Shown one piece after another: positions 1 to 11,777 of a DNA stretch of 55,923 nucleotides (within the stretch, counting starts at the first letter, position 1; every line of letters starts with the position of its first letter). The notes beneath the pieces were generated by a model. It did not search any database, was not told where the DNA came from, and saw only the letters and a list, made by a program, of their open reading frames with translations. This stretch comes from Jaapia argillacea MUCL 33604. Lineage: Eukaryota; Basidiomycota; Agaricomycetes; Jaapiales; Jaapiaceae. The DNA lies in assembly GCA_000697665.1 (NCBI GenBank), contig KL197755.1, forward strand, positions 124,911 through 180,833, given 5' to 3'. A program made the position numbers and the translations under genes.

Positions 1-217
1 AAAGACTTGGCGTGCAACCAGTGACTATTATAGTGTTAGCTAGAAAGATTCTTTGGAAACAAGGATTCTAGACGCCTCTAGAGTTTGGTTGCTACAGGTC
101 TGGAAAGTCTGGAATGCTCTAGGTGCCTCAGAAGTTCATAATTCACGTAATTTAGAACAATCTAACTATAGAAGTGGTCTGGAGTGAGAAGCACTCCAAA
201 CCTTTTTCCTGATGGAA

Positions 218-459
218 CCTTAACTCACTCACCATTGTCTCTAGACATTGTCTTGTTTGTTATTGTCTACAAGTACATTGTTCGATATTCCATTGTTCTC
301 CTAGTATATAAGGACGCCTAGCTACTTTGTATTCGGTAGCTTGTCCACTTGAACAATACAGCGCTTTAGTTGTATCCTTCAACTGGTTCGCTCTCCTATC
401 GTCATCCTCTACTCTTCAACATCGTAGCCTGAGTACTAGTCGCTAAGGTGCTCCTAACA
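218..459 (+). repeat. LTR fragment, family A (3' part)
   Basis: This is the 3' part of a long terminal repeat that recurs at 461-947, 1196-1689, 3375-3941 and 37841-38347. Shared landmarks are a TATATAAGGA promoter motif, the phrase TAGCTTGTCCACTTGAACAA, and an end in CTAACA. It abuts the next copy directly. No coding sequence belonging to this LTR family is visible in the window. Confidence 0.8.
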
Positions 460-460
460 G

Positions 461-947
461 GACTTCATTTACTTTCGTATTATTTCCTTTGTCTATGATA
501 CTTAGCAGCACTTCATCATATCTTATCTTATCTTGGACGCTATCTTATCTTGGACCTTGTACTATTATTAGCACACAATGACTCATCGTGGACAGCCTTG
601 CCATTGTTCTCTGATTTATTATTTTGTCTTCATTGTTCATTGTCATTGTCTTGAACCTTAATTCACTTGTCATTGTCTTTAGACATTGTCTCATTTGTTA
701 TTGTCTATAGTACATTGTTTGATATTCCATTGTTCCTATAGTATATAAGGACACCTAGTTACTTTGTATTCGGTAGCTTGTCCACTTGAACAATACAGTG
801 CTTTAGTTGTATCCTTCAACCGGTTTGCTCATTCTCATCATCCTCTGCTGCCTCAAGATCATAGCCTGAGTACTAGTTAGCAAGAAGTACCCAAAGACTT
901 ACAAGTCTTATTTGCTACCTTATGCTAACACTAAGGCACTCATAACA
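461..947 (+). repeat. LTR family A, 5'-truncated copy
   Basis: It aligns along its length with the complete solo LTR at 37841-38347 but lacks roughly the first 55 bases. It ends in GCACTCATAACA. Its position head-to-tail with the preceding fragment suggests recombination between LTRs or insertion of one copy into another. Confidence 0.8.
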
Positions 948-1195
948 ATGTATGAACCTGAGATTCTCCAAAAAAAGTCGATTTTTTGATAACTAATTTG
1001 TATCCAAATACTTATAAAATGGACATGAAGACAAGGGGGTCCCAAATCCATCCTCAAAAGGCTTGACAGAAGTCACATCAGCAATGATACGGGAGTTGCC
1101 TTTCTGGGAAAGATCGTTTGACATAGCAGTTTGGTGTGTGGTGGTGTCTAGACCCCTGGGACCCACAATTCTCCAGAGAATTCTCTTCTAGTGGG

Positions 1196-1689
1196 TGTTA
1201 GGAGCGCCTTAGTGACTAGTACTCAGGCTATGATCTTGAGGCAATAGAGGATGACAAGGAGGAGTGAACTGGTTAAAGGATACAACTAAAGCACTGTATT
1301 GTTCAAGTGGACAAGCTACTAAATACAGAGTAGCTAGGGGTCCTTATGTACTAAGAGAACAATAGGAAGTTGAACAATGTCCTAAGGACAATAGCAAGTG
1401 AGACAATGTACTTAGACAATGTCGAACGAGTTAAGGTTTAAGACAATGAATAAAGAACAATGAAACAGAGAACAATGATGAGGCTATACAGGATGAGTCA
1501 TTGTACACTAATAATAGTACAAGTCCAAGATAAGATAAGATAAGACAAGAAAAGATAAGATGAGATGAGATAAGATAAGATGAGATAGAGCCAAGTATCA
1601 TAGACAAGAGAAATGATATGAAGGCGAATGAAGTCCAATAAAAGAAATAAAATACATGAAAATATATGAGTCCAGACATGTTCACAACA
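1196..1689 (-). repeat. LTR family A, complete copy in reverse orientation
   Basis: It starts TGTTAGGAGCGCC and ends TGTTCACAACA on the plus strand, the exact reverse complements of the LTR ends. The flanking 5-mers (gtggg and gcagg) do not match, so no clean target duplication is visible. A run of GATAA-type repeats lies inside it. Confidence 0.85.
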
Positions 1690-3374
1690 GCAGGCTACAT
1701 GTCCTCAATGTGACTGAACCAAGAAATAGTCAAAATTCAGATGCCATCAGTGTTAAGATCATTACTTCAATGAAGTATACAATGTAAGACTTTGATACTT
1801 CTCTGATGATATCTAGGCTACAGCCCCAGAAGTAGAATGATGAGAGGACAGGAGACTATCAGAGGTTTCTAGACAGATGATCAGATGAGGATCAAGTCGG
1901 GATGATGTGAATATCTGGAGTCATGGATGTATGTGAAAGATGTTTGAGACCACTGTCATCATTGACTTACCTTGTCCAAGTGCCCAGCAAAACTCATATC
2001 GGTGAGTCAGCTTGTCATTTCCGGTAAATGTCAAGTTGTCAAGATGGTTGATGTAAGTATCTGAGATTGTAGCCCCCACCTCCCAGCATCTAAAATGAGT
2101 TGTCCCACAGCACCAAGACATCCGACCATCAACCAAACCAGTGATTTCCACCTTTTGGTGAGTGTTTCAGTGAAAAATGAAAGTCATAGGAATGCTGATG
2201 TAAGTATCTAGGATTGTATCCCCCATCTAGAAGATCCTAGAATGGGCACCCTTACCTCATTTGATACACCGTACCTCTGGCAAAATGCAAAAAGATTTTA
2301 AAATGGGATGCTTTTGCATTTTCTTTGGCCTGTAGCAGGTCAAGTGATGATCCTATCAGCAAGATGGTGGTATATTTGGGTTCCCCTACCTTCAGGCTAT
2401 CCATTGACACATATATTACATAAACTTCCAAATTTTGTAATTTTCACATCTATAGTCCATGGGGGGTGACAAGCAAATTCTAGAATCACAGACTGTCTTG
2501 AGAAATACATGTCTACCATATATAGTTAGCAACAATGTCTCCATAGCAACCAAAATGAGTGTCACCATTTTATCAGAATTCCCTCAGATGTCTGAGCTAT
2601 TTGTATATACAAAGTCATGAGTTATAAAAAAAATGGTAACCACCATAGCAACCATCACTCTAAATCAGAGTAATTTTATTCCTATTTATTCTGATTTTTC
2701 TGGATTTATTTGGCCCATATGGGCTAAGTTTCCTATTTAAGCATCTTACATCATCAAGCAAAGACACTCAAAGCACTCTTACCTGAAAAGAAATCTTTTC
2801 TGATTTTTTCTGATTTATTTGATTGTCTCTTGACCAGTTGCCTATTTAAGCATATTATATCATCTACCAAACAGCCCCAAAGTGCCTGGATCCTACTTTC
2901 CCTATTTTTCTGATTTATTTGACTCCACAGTTGACCAGTTGTCTATTTAGGCATATTATATTATCTGCCAAACAACCCCAAATTGCCCCCCACTGCTAGA
3001 ACAATTTTATTTGGATTTTATCGGATTTTATCTGATTATTTGACCCCCCAATTGACTAGTTGCCTATTTAGGTATATTACATCATCTGTCAAACAATGCC
3101 AAATCGCCCCCCAGCTAGAACAATTTTATTTGGATTTAATCTGATTTTTCCGCCTTTTTCTAGGCTATATTGATTGATTTACCCTTTTGGGGGAGTCATG
3201 TGACCTGCCAAAAACCCCCCACCCCTATCCCTATCCTAGTACAATTTTATTTCGCTTTTTTCTGATTTTTGCACATTTTATACAGGTAGTTTCGGACCCC
3301 CAGTATTGTAGTTTGAGGGGTCCTTATATTGTACAATTTGTTTATCCAGAGTTGTACAATTTCCAGCCCAGTAC
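1690..3374. other. Spacer between two same-orientation LTRs, no gene
   Basis: No convincing coding sequence is seen. It contains an imperfect 50-bp duplication (2049-2098 and 2197-2245, both starting GATGTAAGTATCT) and the ~110-bp tandem array listed separately. It could be the interior of a non-coding LTR element, but outer target duplications, a primer-binding site and a polypurine tract are not evident. Confidence 0.5.
2690..3290. repeat. Degenerate tandem repeat, ~100-120 bp period
   Basis: The phrase CCTATTTAAGCATATTAT, with variants, recurs near 2732, 2841, 2942 and 3063. Each copy is followed by CATCTRCCAAACARCCCCAAA and preceded by TTTTTCTGATTTATTTGA. A fifth, weaker copy follows. 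The period varies from about 101 to 121 bp because of indels. Confidence 0.8.
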
Positions 3375-3941
3375 TGTTATGAGCGCCTTAGCGTTAGCAT
3401 AAGGTAGGGAATAAGGCTTGTAAGTCTTTTGGGTATTTCTTGCTAACTAGTACTCAGGCTACGATCTTGAGGCAATAGAGGATGACGAGAATGAGCGAAC
3501 CAGTTGAAGGATACAACTAAAGCGCTGTATTGTTCAAGTGGACAAGCTACTGAATACAAAGTAGCTAGGGGTCCTTATATACTACAGGAACAATGGAATA
3601 TCGAACAATGTACTATAGACAATAACAGACGAGACAATGTCTAAAGACAATGGCAGGTGAGTTAAGGTTCAGAACAATGATGATGAACAATGAAGGTGGA
3701 ACAATGAAAGAGAGAACAATGACAAGGTTGTACAAGGCTGTACAAGACGAGTCATTGGATGCTATAAATAGTACAAGGTCCAAGATAACATAATGTCCAA
3801 GATAAGATAAGATAAGATAAGATAAGATAAGATGAAAGGATGCTAAGTATCATAGACAAGGGAAATGATACAAAAGCAAATGAAGTCCGATAAAAGAATG
3901 AAAACAACAGTAAATATACAAGTCCAGACATGTTCACAACA
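3375..3941 (-). repeat. LTR family A, complete copy in reverse orientation
   Basis: It has both LTR ends (TGTTATGAGC...TTCACAACA on the plus strand). The flanks agtac and ataaa do not match. It shares orientation with the copy at 1196-1689 and could pair with it as 5' and 3' LTR of a non-autonomous element read on the minus strand. The unmatched flanks argue against a recent, undisturbed insertion. Confidence 0.85.
3801..3833. repeat. (GATAA)n microsatellite inside LTR
   Basis: About six or seven perfect GATAA units lie in the U3-like part of the LTR. Related but shorter GATAA/GATAT runs occur at the same place in the other copies, so the array is part of the family and varies in length. Confidence 0.9.
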
Positions 3942-4479
3942 ATAAACACTTTAGCGCTTCTCAGCCAATCCTGGCATCAATCTTCCTCTGCTAGAACTAG
4001 GCACCCCCAGCTTGACACCTCCCAAAATCCCTAGACTCTGAGATCCCTCCCTGACTTTCCTCAGCTTTTGTTTGGCACGGTCAACTAATAGTTCCAATTA
4101 GGGGACCTCCTCGATTTAATACACTCCTCCCTATAGCATCAGCCAGAATAAACTTCACCCACCAGACCAAGAGGATTTATTTCACAATGCCAGATTGAGT
4201 CAGCCTGACCACCTGCCTCCTATGTGATGATAATAATTTTTTGTGAGATGCATCTGAGGTGCACTGTTGACACCCCCACTCATGATGAAAAACACTCAAA
4301 TTTTTCTGGTATCGATGAAAGCATCTAGTAGTAGGAGAGCTGACACTGTCCATCTCAATTCCTCTAAGGGAAAGCCAAACTCCAGTAGTCCCACCATCAC
4401 CCATTGGCTTGAGGCAGGCAATCAAGTCTCATGAAACTTTCCTCACTCCAGGAACATTGTTTCCCATTTCGCTCTCACC
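3942..4479. other. 5' flank of hAT element, no gene
   Basis: No coding region is recognised. It contains one arm (4339-4364) of a degenerate 26-bp direct repeat whose other arm lies just beyond the hAT gene at 18344-18369. I could not identify a terminal inverted repeat. Confidence 0.4.
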
Positions 4480-7400
4480 ATGGCTGCACCAAGCCTCCAG
4501 GCACAACGCACACACCTTGGCGAGTTGCTGAAATCTTTCAAAGCTGCTGTCAGAAAGCTTCCCTCTTCTATTCCACAGGGGCTGGACAGTGGCCTGATAA
4601 CAAGGCACTTTTCTGACTTTAGTTTTGAGACCGATGAAGGTCCCATTTGGTCAGTTGACCAAGCATACTTGCATTGCTTTCAGTGTGAGAAACCAGAGGG
4701 TGTTATGAGTTGGGGTGAGAATGGGATGGATCTTGTATACAAATTCTTCAAACATTTTTCCAACAAGACTGTGATGGAGGACCACAATGGGTTACAATGG
4801 CTCAACGGAAGGGTAAGAGCTGTGATAGATATAATGACGAGAGCATGAGCCTTCCCACCAGCTTCCAGAAGGTGTCAAACTGATGAACCTTTTTCATAGT
4901 TCCGTCCATGCACCCACCCCCACAGGATCATTTTACAACAGTGCAAGCAGGAAACCCAATGGGAAAGTCCCTGAACATGCACCGGCACCAAAGGCTACTA
5001 CAACATCAGCAGTGTCACATACAACAGCATCACATTTACCAAACACAAAGAAGCATGCTCTTCCAAAAGAGACAGGCCCCCCTCCAAAGGGTGTCCTTGC
5101 TTCTAGGAAGGTGATAGCTTCCGAGCCTGCGCTACCAAACTGGAAGAGTAAGCAAAGCCATCAACATTTACCTTTGGCAGAGTATACTCACCAACCCCAC
5201 TTCATAGGATCTGCTGTCAACAGTGACATATCAGATGACAGCTCTTATTGGACACTTCCAGTTGCAAGTGATTCCGAAGGTGAATTGTCTACAGGCCCAG
5301 GTGGCAACAACCTTGACAATGGGGTGGCTGTGGAACAGGAAGAGGGCCCAAGTCGAGTGCCTCTGAAGGGAAAGAACAAGGCAAGTGACTGTGAGGTTTT
5401 GATTGCATCGCAAAGTCCTGACTGAACATTCTGCACAACTCAGGCTCCACCAAAGAAGCGAGCAAAGGTAAATACCTCTCATTGTGTAATGTCCTTCATA
5501 AAGACTGAATCCGGGAGTACAGAAATGTGCCAAGACTCAGAAGGGTTTGACAAAAGAGAAAGGTGGCAGTGGTACATCAGGAGAGGAGTTAGTTTCCGAA
5601 GATAATGTTGAGGTGGTGGCATGGAAAGGTGGTCGTCCAGGCATGAAAGCTGACTGGGCTTTCAGAAACTTCAAGGAACTGACAGCAGGGGTGAAGGATG
5701 GAAGCCCTTCATGGATCTGGCAGTGCATGTGGTGCAAGTAAGTCATTCACTCACACTAGAGTTGAATATGCACTCACCCAAACTCTAGAACATTTCATAC
5801 TTCAGATAGGTTGGCAGGCTGCACAGACTATAGCAAAGAGACCCTATCGAGGCCAGCTAGCACTAACTTCATATCTCACATGAATCAGTGTAAGCATTTA
5901 CCTGAAGATCATTCTTTTGGTTATATCAAGGAGCCCCATACTGGGCCTGCAATCAGTGCACCAGAGTCACCTGAAAGGGGAGGTGGCCTTGAGTGCCAGC
6001 ATAAACTGATTGTTGACTTCACACAGTGTGGAGTTACTGATTCCGAACACATGTTCATGAACAAAGGCTTTCGGGAGCGCTTTGTCAAGGCAATTTTTCA
6101 TGATGATCTTCCCTTCAGCTTTGGCCAGAAACTCGGAATCAAGGAATTATTTGCATACACCTTGCCATCCCCAGAGACCACCCTGCCATCCCATCAAACT
6201 GTATGACGAAATCTTGACGCTCTCCATGCAGCTATCCAAAAAGAGATAATCTAGCAAATCACAGTATGTGTTGTCCTCAAGTTCACTGACTCAAGCTGAG
6301 CCTAAGCTACCTCGGCTTCCAGGAAGTTGAATCTCAAATAGCAGCTGTGAGTGACTTATGGATGAGCAAGAACATGATCTACTCTTTTGCCAGCTCCAAA
6401 CTGTTCTGGATAAGCTCTGATTGGAGGTTGGAAGAGGTTGTCCTCAATCTCATACCTGTTAATGGTGATCACAGGGGAGCTGGAGTTGGGAAGAAGATTT
6501 TCAAGGCTCTGAGCAAGTTTGGAGTAGCGAAAAAGATATGTTGTCTTTCATTTCTCTATCATATCAGACAAGTTTTGATGGCAAGGGTTTACTTAGTAGC
6601 TCATGCAGCTGACAACGCTTCTTCAAACAACACTCTCAACTGTGCACTGGCAAAACGGATACAGAAGGCCCATGGTGTCTTTTATCATTCCACAACCACT
6701 CGTGTTGGGTGCACTCAGCATTCTCTTTCCCTTGTTATTCAGTGGGTACCCGTCTCTGAACTTGCAGTGCCTGAATCTCCACTGACTTGTTTCATTCAGA
6801 TCTATCTTTTCGTCTCTCAATATTGCTCCTCCAAGTGAGAACCTGGATCTGTATGAACAGAGATGTGGTGAGCCTGCAATATACAACCCTGCTGATGATC
6901 TGGAACTGCAAGAGCAAGTCGATGAGGCTTGTTCATTGTTACAGGCTCGGAACATGGGTGCACCAAACCCAAACCCATCAAGTCCTGATCAAGATAGTGA
7001 TTCTGAAGATGATGACAATGAAGACAACAATAACAACAGCCACACAAGTGATGACAGGGATGTAGCAGGTGGCGGTAAAGCACGGAGGAAAGGATCTGGG
7101 ACAAAAGTCCTGTCAGTGTACAACAAGGTATGTCACCACCTTTCATTCATTGTTCGTATGCAATGCTAAGTACCTGCGCTGCACAGCTACACAATATGAT
7201 CGTCTATATCAATAGATCATCGTACTGGTGTGGAAAGATTTGTACCCTTGTTGCTCAGCTCTGTTCAGTTGAAGCACATGAACATGTTCTTATCTGAGCC
7301 ATCAAGATCTGATGGAACACAGCTTATCAGGAGATCGAACATGCTATCTTACTCAAGCCCGTGAGTGATGAGATCTGCTGCCTTGTTCTTGACTGATTTG

Positions 7401-7655
7401 TTGACTCAGATGCTGTGCCACCAGGCACTCAATCACTATATCTTCCAGCTTGACAATGGTCTCACAGGCAAACTCCTTGCTGCGGCGAAAAAGCGCAAGC
7501 AGCAACACTACCTCACCATCTCTGATTGGGAGCTCCTCGGCATACTTTGCAATGGTCTCAAGGTTCGTGATTAGCACATTTTTTTGGCACCCACTTACTC
7601 ACTGGCACATAGCTCTTCCATGAGATTACATTAGATCTCTCGAGGGGAGATGATC
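4480..7655 (+). pseudogene. hAT-family transposase, N-terminal and catalytic part (split gene)
   Basis: This is the coding region of a hAT DNA transposase. The product would bind transposon ends and cut and join DNA in the nucleus. In order I see a 111-codon N-terminal segment, a Ser/Pro-rich linker (4883-5425), a BED-type zinc finger (CMWC ... HMNQC, joined across an intron at 5738-5809), a stretch beginning SDLWMSKNMIYSFA, the conserved ADNASSNNTLN block, an acidic Asp/Asn linker (6936-7110), and FHEITLDLSRGD just before the break. Introns such as 7361-7424 are consistent with GT/AG splicing. In-frame stops (for example after IASQSPD near 5425) and frame changes indicate decay. The gene continues at 17460 after a nested gypsy element. 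Family assignment is firm; the exact exon structure is not. Confidence 0.8.
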
Positions 7656-7912
7656 TGTAAGATGCCTTATCCGAACTCTTGAGGTCATGCTAGTAGAACC
7701 ATTACCCATCTTATAGAGGTAGGCAGTAACTAGCAGGAAGAGACAAGAGTATGAGACAAGAGCGAGTGAGACAATAGAGTGAGCAGAGCACAAGTATAAT
7801 CTGCGGGAAGGCGAGTCGCGCCAGCGATGAACAAGTATCAACAACCACAACAAACAACAACAACAGCTGCCACAAGTCCTGCAACCATCCATGAAGGACC
7901 CAAGTCATTACA
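7656..7912 (-). repeat. 3' LTR of the gypsy element
   Basis: On the minus strand it begins TGTAATGACTTGG and ends GGCATCTTACA, so it has TGTAA/TTACA inverted ends, and it is preceded directly by the tract GGGGGAGGA. It falls exactly where hAT coding sequence is interrupted. At 257 bp it is short but acceptable. No second copy is found in the window. Confidence 0.75.
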
Positions 7913-7921
7913 TCCTCCCCC
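7913..7921 (-). promoter_or_regulatory. Polypurine tract of gypsy element
   Basis: The purine run GGGGGAGGA on the minus strand sits immediately upstream of the 3' LTR. This is the usual position of the plus-strand primer for reverse transcription. Confidence 0.7.
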
Positions 7922-8970
7922 ATGAGAACCATATCCACCAGGGAATCCGAATGCTTGAGGATACCTGAAAGAAATGAAAAAGGAGCGAAACAGAGATGAA
8001 AGAAGCCCAAGAGATATTGTGAGAGAGGGTGTAACACTGTGAATCGACTAAACTGATCAGTATAAAACCAACCAAATCAGAATAGATAGAGAGTCGCGGT
8101 GCCTTGTCTTTATCACGGCGATCTCCCTAGTGTTCAAGGGATACTAAGTCACAGATCCAAACAGCCTAATTCCTCCTCAAAAGTCGACAGATACAGAGAA
8201 TGACTAGAGCCAAGAAGCAGTTCAAGAAATACACAAGTATAGATGGGGAAGATGACTTGAGAGTGACAGAGATAATGACTTGATACAGAATGACCAGAGA
8301 GTTTCAACAGCAGAATCAGAATTTCACTCAGACAGATTTCTGAGTGATGACAGTAAGAGGGCAAGAAGAGACTCTCATTTCCTGGGTCTGTACAAGCTTA
8401 TATATTTTACAAACAAATCCTAAGAAAATCAGAATAAAAAAAATGGGAGTTAGGTAAAAGTGCTTATCAAAGAAAGATAGAACATGAGTCAGAGAAAAAG
8501 TGGTACAACCAACCAGAACTGTCCCAGCTGTGAAAAAGGTCTAGACTAAGATAGAATGTTTAGTCGCTGTTCTTCTGTGGGCCAATCAGAGGATAGAGAG
8601 AAAGTGAGAGCGACTAAGGTGAGGGATTCTGGGGTGGTGGATGATGTTGTTCAGAAAAATAGGGTCTGACTACTAAATAGAGCAATGTCCAGATGTAAGA
8701 CTTGATAAGAAACAGACTAGATCACAGAAAACATTAATAATACAACAATGCAACAGTTGAATGATGCAGGGAAGTGATAGTGTAGAATGGGAGACAACAA
8801 AGGCAAGGGAAAAATGCAGATAGAAATCAAACCAAAGAAAATCTGTCCAAGCTAGGATGAGAAAGAAATAGGATAGAAAAGAAAAACAGAGCGAGTTTAG
8901 ACATAAATCTGTTATGTCATCTGACAACACCCAGGCGGCTAATAGCTGCCAACTCGATCAACAATAGCCT
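7922..8970 (-). other. gypsy 3' untranslated region, no gene
   Basis: About 1 kb lies between the end of the extra ORF and the polypurine tract. Short ORFs here are of skewed composition and show no family motif. I see no gene. Confidence 0.5.
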
Positions 8971-10970
8971 TCAGTGGGAGACCTCATCGTCGTTGATGCG
9001 AGGGTGAACTTCTCGACCCTTGCACTCCTCATGGGATGAAGGGAGGACTCCTGCGGCAGTAATCATAGCAGTCATGGCAGCTCCCTGCTGCCCCATTTCA
9101 ATGGCCTTGGGAGAGAGGGTAATATTGGCATCGTCGTCCTCGTTGTCAGAGCCGTAGCTGATGGGTTCTTCCATCAGCATATCGACGTTCGATGTGGTCG
9201 AGGTAGGTGCAATAGGGCGTGAGGGTGAGGGTGGGTCATTGGTACCAGGAGTGGTGGTGGCTCCTGAACCTGAAGCGACAGGGACTCGAGAAGCTGCTCA
9301 ACTATGAGCAGGTCGACGAGAAGCAGGTTCAGCTTGAACAGCTGCACAAGCACTGTAATAACATCCGAATGACTCAGCCTGACGCAATGTTATCCCCATG
9401 CCATTCCAGAACTTCAAGACCCAATTGGCATTGGAGGGATCACCTGTGAATACTGAGATTTCGAGCACGTCCTCGCATGGGTTGTTGGTGTGGTAGTTCG
9501 AGAATGTGCCAGGGTTCCACATCAAGCTGAGTGTATTGTTCATGAACAGGTGATGACTCGGCTTGGTCATCTCGGCTGCGGCTTGGTTGATCCACAACCA
9601 CACCTGGAGCATGTTGATCTGTTCAGGACTACTCTCCAATGGTACGCCAAGGGGTTGTTCCCCAGGGGAGTGTTTGAAGTACACGAGCCATTCGCGCAAG
9701 TATCAGTAGTTGTTGGGTCTGGTGAATGGAATAGGGCAAATGATGTTGGCCTCAGTGAGGCGCGATCCTGGTGCAGACACACCTGATTGACGGGCCAACA
9801 CACTGCTGGCTATTGCAGCTGTTGTGGCGATGAAATTATAACGGATTCCTCCCCCGAAAGAACGAGTTCCACGGGGAGGGGGAAGATGAGCCAGGCGATC
9901 ACAAGCCCCGGTGGCTATTTCTCCCTCAATACACCTACACTCGGCAGACGAGGTGGTGTCAATCAGGGAGGTGGTATTGCTCCCTGGTTCTGAGCTTGAG
10001 GTAATGGTCAGATTGGAGAGTGATGACACTGTGGCAGTAGGGGTTAGGACTGAGGATGCTTCAGTGGCCTGAGACTCAGCAGCTTCAGCAGCTGCCCACC
10101 CAATTTCGGAAGTGCTGGGGGCGAGGTTGGACTCGGTGTTTCCCCATCCTCCACCCATCGTGACCTCAGGATCCACGTCTTAGACCCAATATATAAGCAC
10201 TATCATCAGGGGAGGCATGAGGGTAGATACCCACCGACAGTGTTACTGCCCGATGCAGCACTTCCATGCAGGCCGCCACCTCAGCGACCTTGGACTTGTC
10301 GACAGGGGCCATACGCCCCTCTGTTCACGAATCAATTCTGAGCATCGAGCTGCCTGCACACGAAGGACAGCTCGGAGTCTGCATGCATGATATTGGCATT
10401 AGCCTCATCCAAACAACGCTGTGCTTCAGATAGTTCGGAGGCCGTACGTACGGCTGTAGCCTCACGAGTTCGAACCTCAGCCTCCAGCTCAGCAATTCAG
10501 GAGACTAGTACTTGAACTTGAACATCATTAGCAGCTGCTTGGGCTTCCAGGCGAGACGTGGACGCCTGTATATCGCGAAGTGAATCCGAAGCCAGCCGTA
10601 TGGCTTTGAGTTGCGATTCCACATGAGCTTGGAATCGAGTCTCGTCAACCATACCGTGCTGGAGGTAACAAGTGTAGATCTCGCAGTCAGCATGCAGGGG
10701 CACACCGAACATCTTACTATAGATCCATTCTGATTGGCCCTGCGAGTTGAGCGTGTGGATCCTAGAGGACTGTGATGGTCCTTCCCCATGATCAGCTTGG
10801 GAGTGACGGGATCGACTTTCCGAGTTGGAGACATAGGAGCTGGGGCCAGAACACTCATTGTCGGTACTCTGGGAGGCCTCCCTTTCTTGTCATCGGCTGG
10901 TCCCATGACGGGACCGTGAATAGGAATGAGAACGACGGTGCTTTTTGCTGTGGCGATCCTTGTGGCCCAT
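8971..10970 (-). pseudogene. Extra ORF downstream of gypsy pol, function unknown
   Basis: A roughly 2-kb reading frame starts at an ATG (10970) about 140 nt downstream of the pol stop and runs to 8971. It begins with an Arg/His/Ser-rich basic stretch (MGHKDRHSKKHRRSHSYSR). A likely coiled-coil part follows (10712-10340: alternating Glu/Ala/Leu with LRDIQAS, IAELEAEV, ASELSEAQ), then a Ser/Thr/Ala-rich linker, a conserved-looking globular part (9699-9298, containing LREWLVYFK and WLWINQAAAEMTK) and an acidic tail (SYGSDNEDDDANI). Interruptions are in-frame TGA codons at about 9298, 9703, 10372, 10497 and 10893, plus one frame change between 10176 and 10340. I do not recognise the family. Its place is that of env-like or accessory genes in some retroelements, but no signal peptide or membrane span is visible. 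Confidence 0.6.
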
Positions 10971-11106
10971 GATTAAGAATTAAAGCAAGAGAAGCAGAGA
11001 ATAACAAGAGTCTTCGACGAGCAATGTGGTCGAATGAAGGGAAACGACAGAATACGGTTTGGTATATTATGAACAACTGTACAGTTAGTTAGTCACAATT
11101 CACAGT

Positions 11107-11777
11107 TTAGCTTGAAGCGGCAGGTGCCTTCCTCGGTAACTCCACGGTGGACCTAACCCTGCATAACACTAAGTAATCGTCGAGCACCTGAAGCTCGTCG
11201 CAATTCTGGAATGGCTCCCACGTCTCGTCTCCATAGGTCCATCGTACTAAGAACTGAGGTTTCCCTCAGACCCAACGGTGGCCAGAGATCTCTTCGACCA
11301 TCCACTGAGCTTTGTCATCTCATCTGAAATCATAGAACACCTTAGTCTTGCGATGAGGGAACATGACCTCATCGTTGTTCTCATGCTTTTGCAAACGGCT
11401 AATGTGGAAGGTAGGGTGAATTCGTCGAGATTTCAATGAGTCTGGAAGCTCCAATGTATATGTGGACTCAGTAGGGTTGGCCTTGAGAATCTTATAAGGT
11501 CCCACAAATTTGGGCATGAGCTTCCTAGCCCGTCCCTTAGGTAGAGACAGATTCTCGGTGGACAGGAAAGTGAGGTCCCCTTGGTAGGGTTATCATCGTC
11601 CCTTGGCGAGATGCGAACAGCTGGTATAGGCATTGGTTCCTCAGGTACAGCTTCAGCCATGGTTCATGAGGCAATATGCCTATCCTCCACTGTGGTAGCA
11701 TCCTGAAGCCTTTCTGACCGACACACAGGTCCCATGTGAGACAGCTTCTTAGCCTTAGCACCCGTAGTTCGAGTTGC
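11107..11777 (-). pseudogene. gypsy integrase C-terminal remnant with chromodomain
   Basis: The minus strand encodes the module that follows the integrase core in fungal Ty3 elements (LSLPKGRARKL, FVGPYKILKANPTES, RRIHPTFHISRL). A chromodomain follows (QWMVEEISGHRWV, GKPQFLVRWTYGDETWEPF, CDELQVLDDYL). Chromodomains steer integration toward modified histones. The zinc-binding and DDE catalytic parts of integrase are missing: only a short linker separates this from RNase H, implying a deletion of roughly 1 kb. Two TGA stops (11266 and 11320) occupy likely arginine positions, and the upstream part (11537-11777) has a frame change. The element cannot encode a working integrase. Confidence 0.8.

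Noticed and set aside
8673-8930. Hydrophobic 85-codon minus-strand ORF that could be an envelope-like membrane protein
   Set aside because: Very low complexity (Leu/Phe/Ser/Cys), inside the gypsy 3' untranslated region, with no conserved motif or extension.
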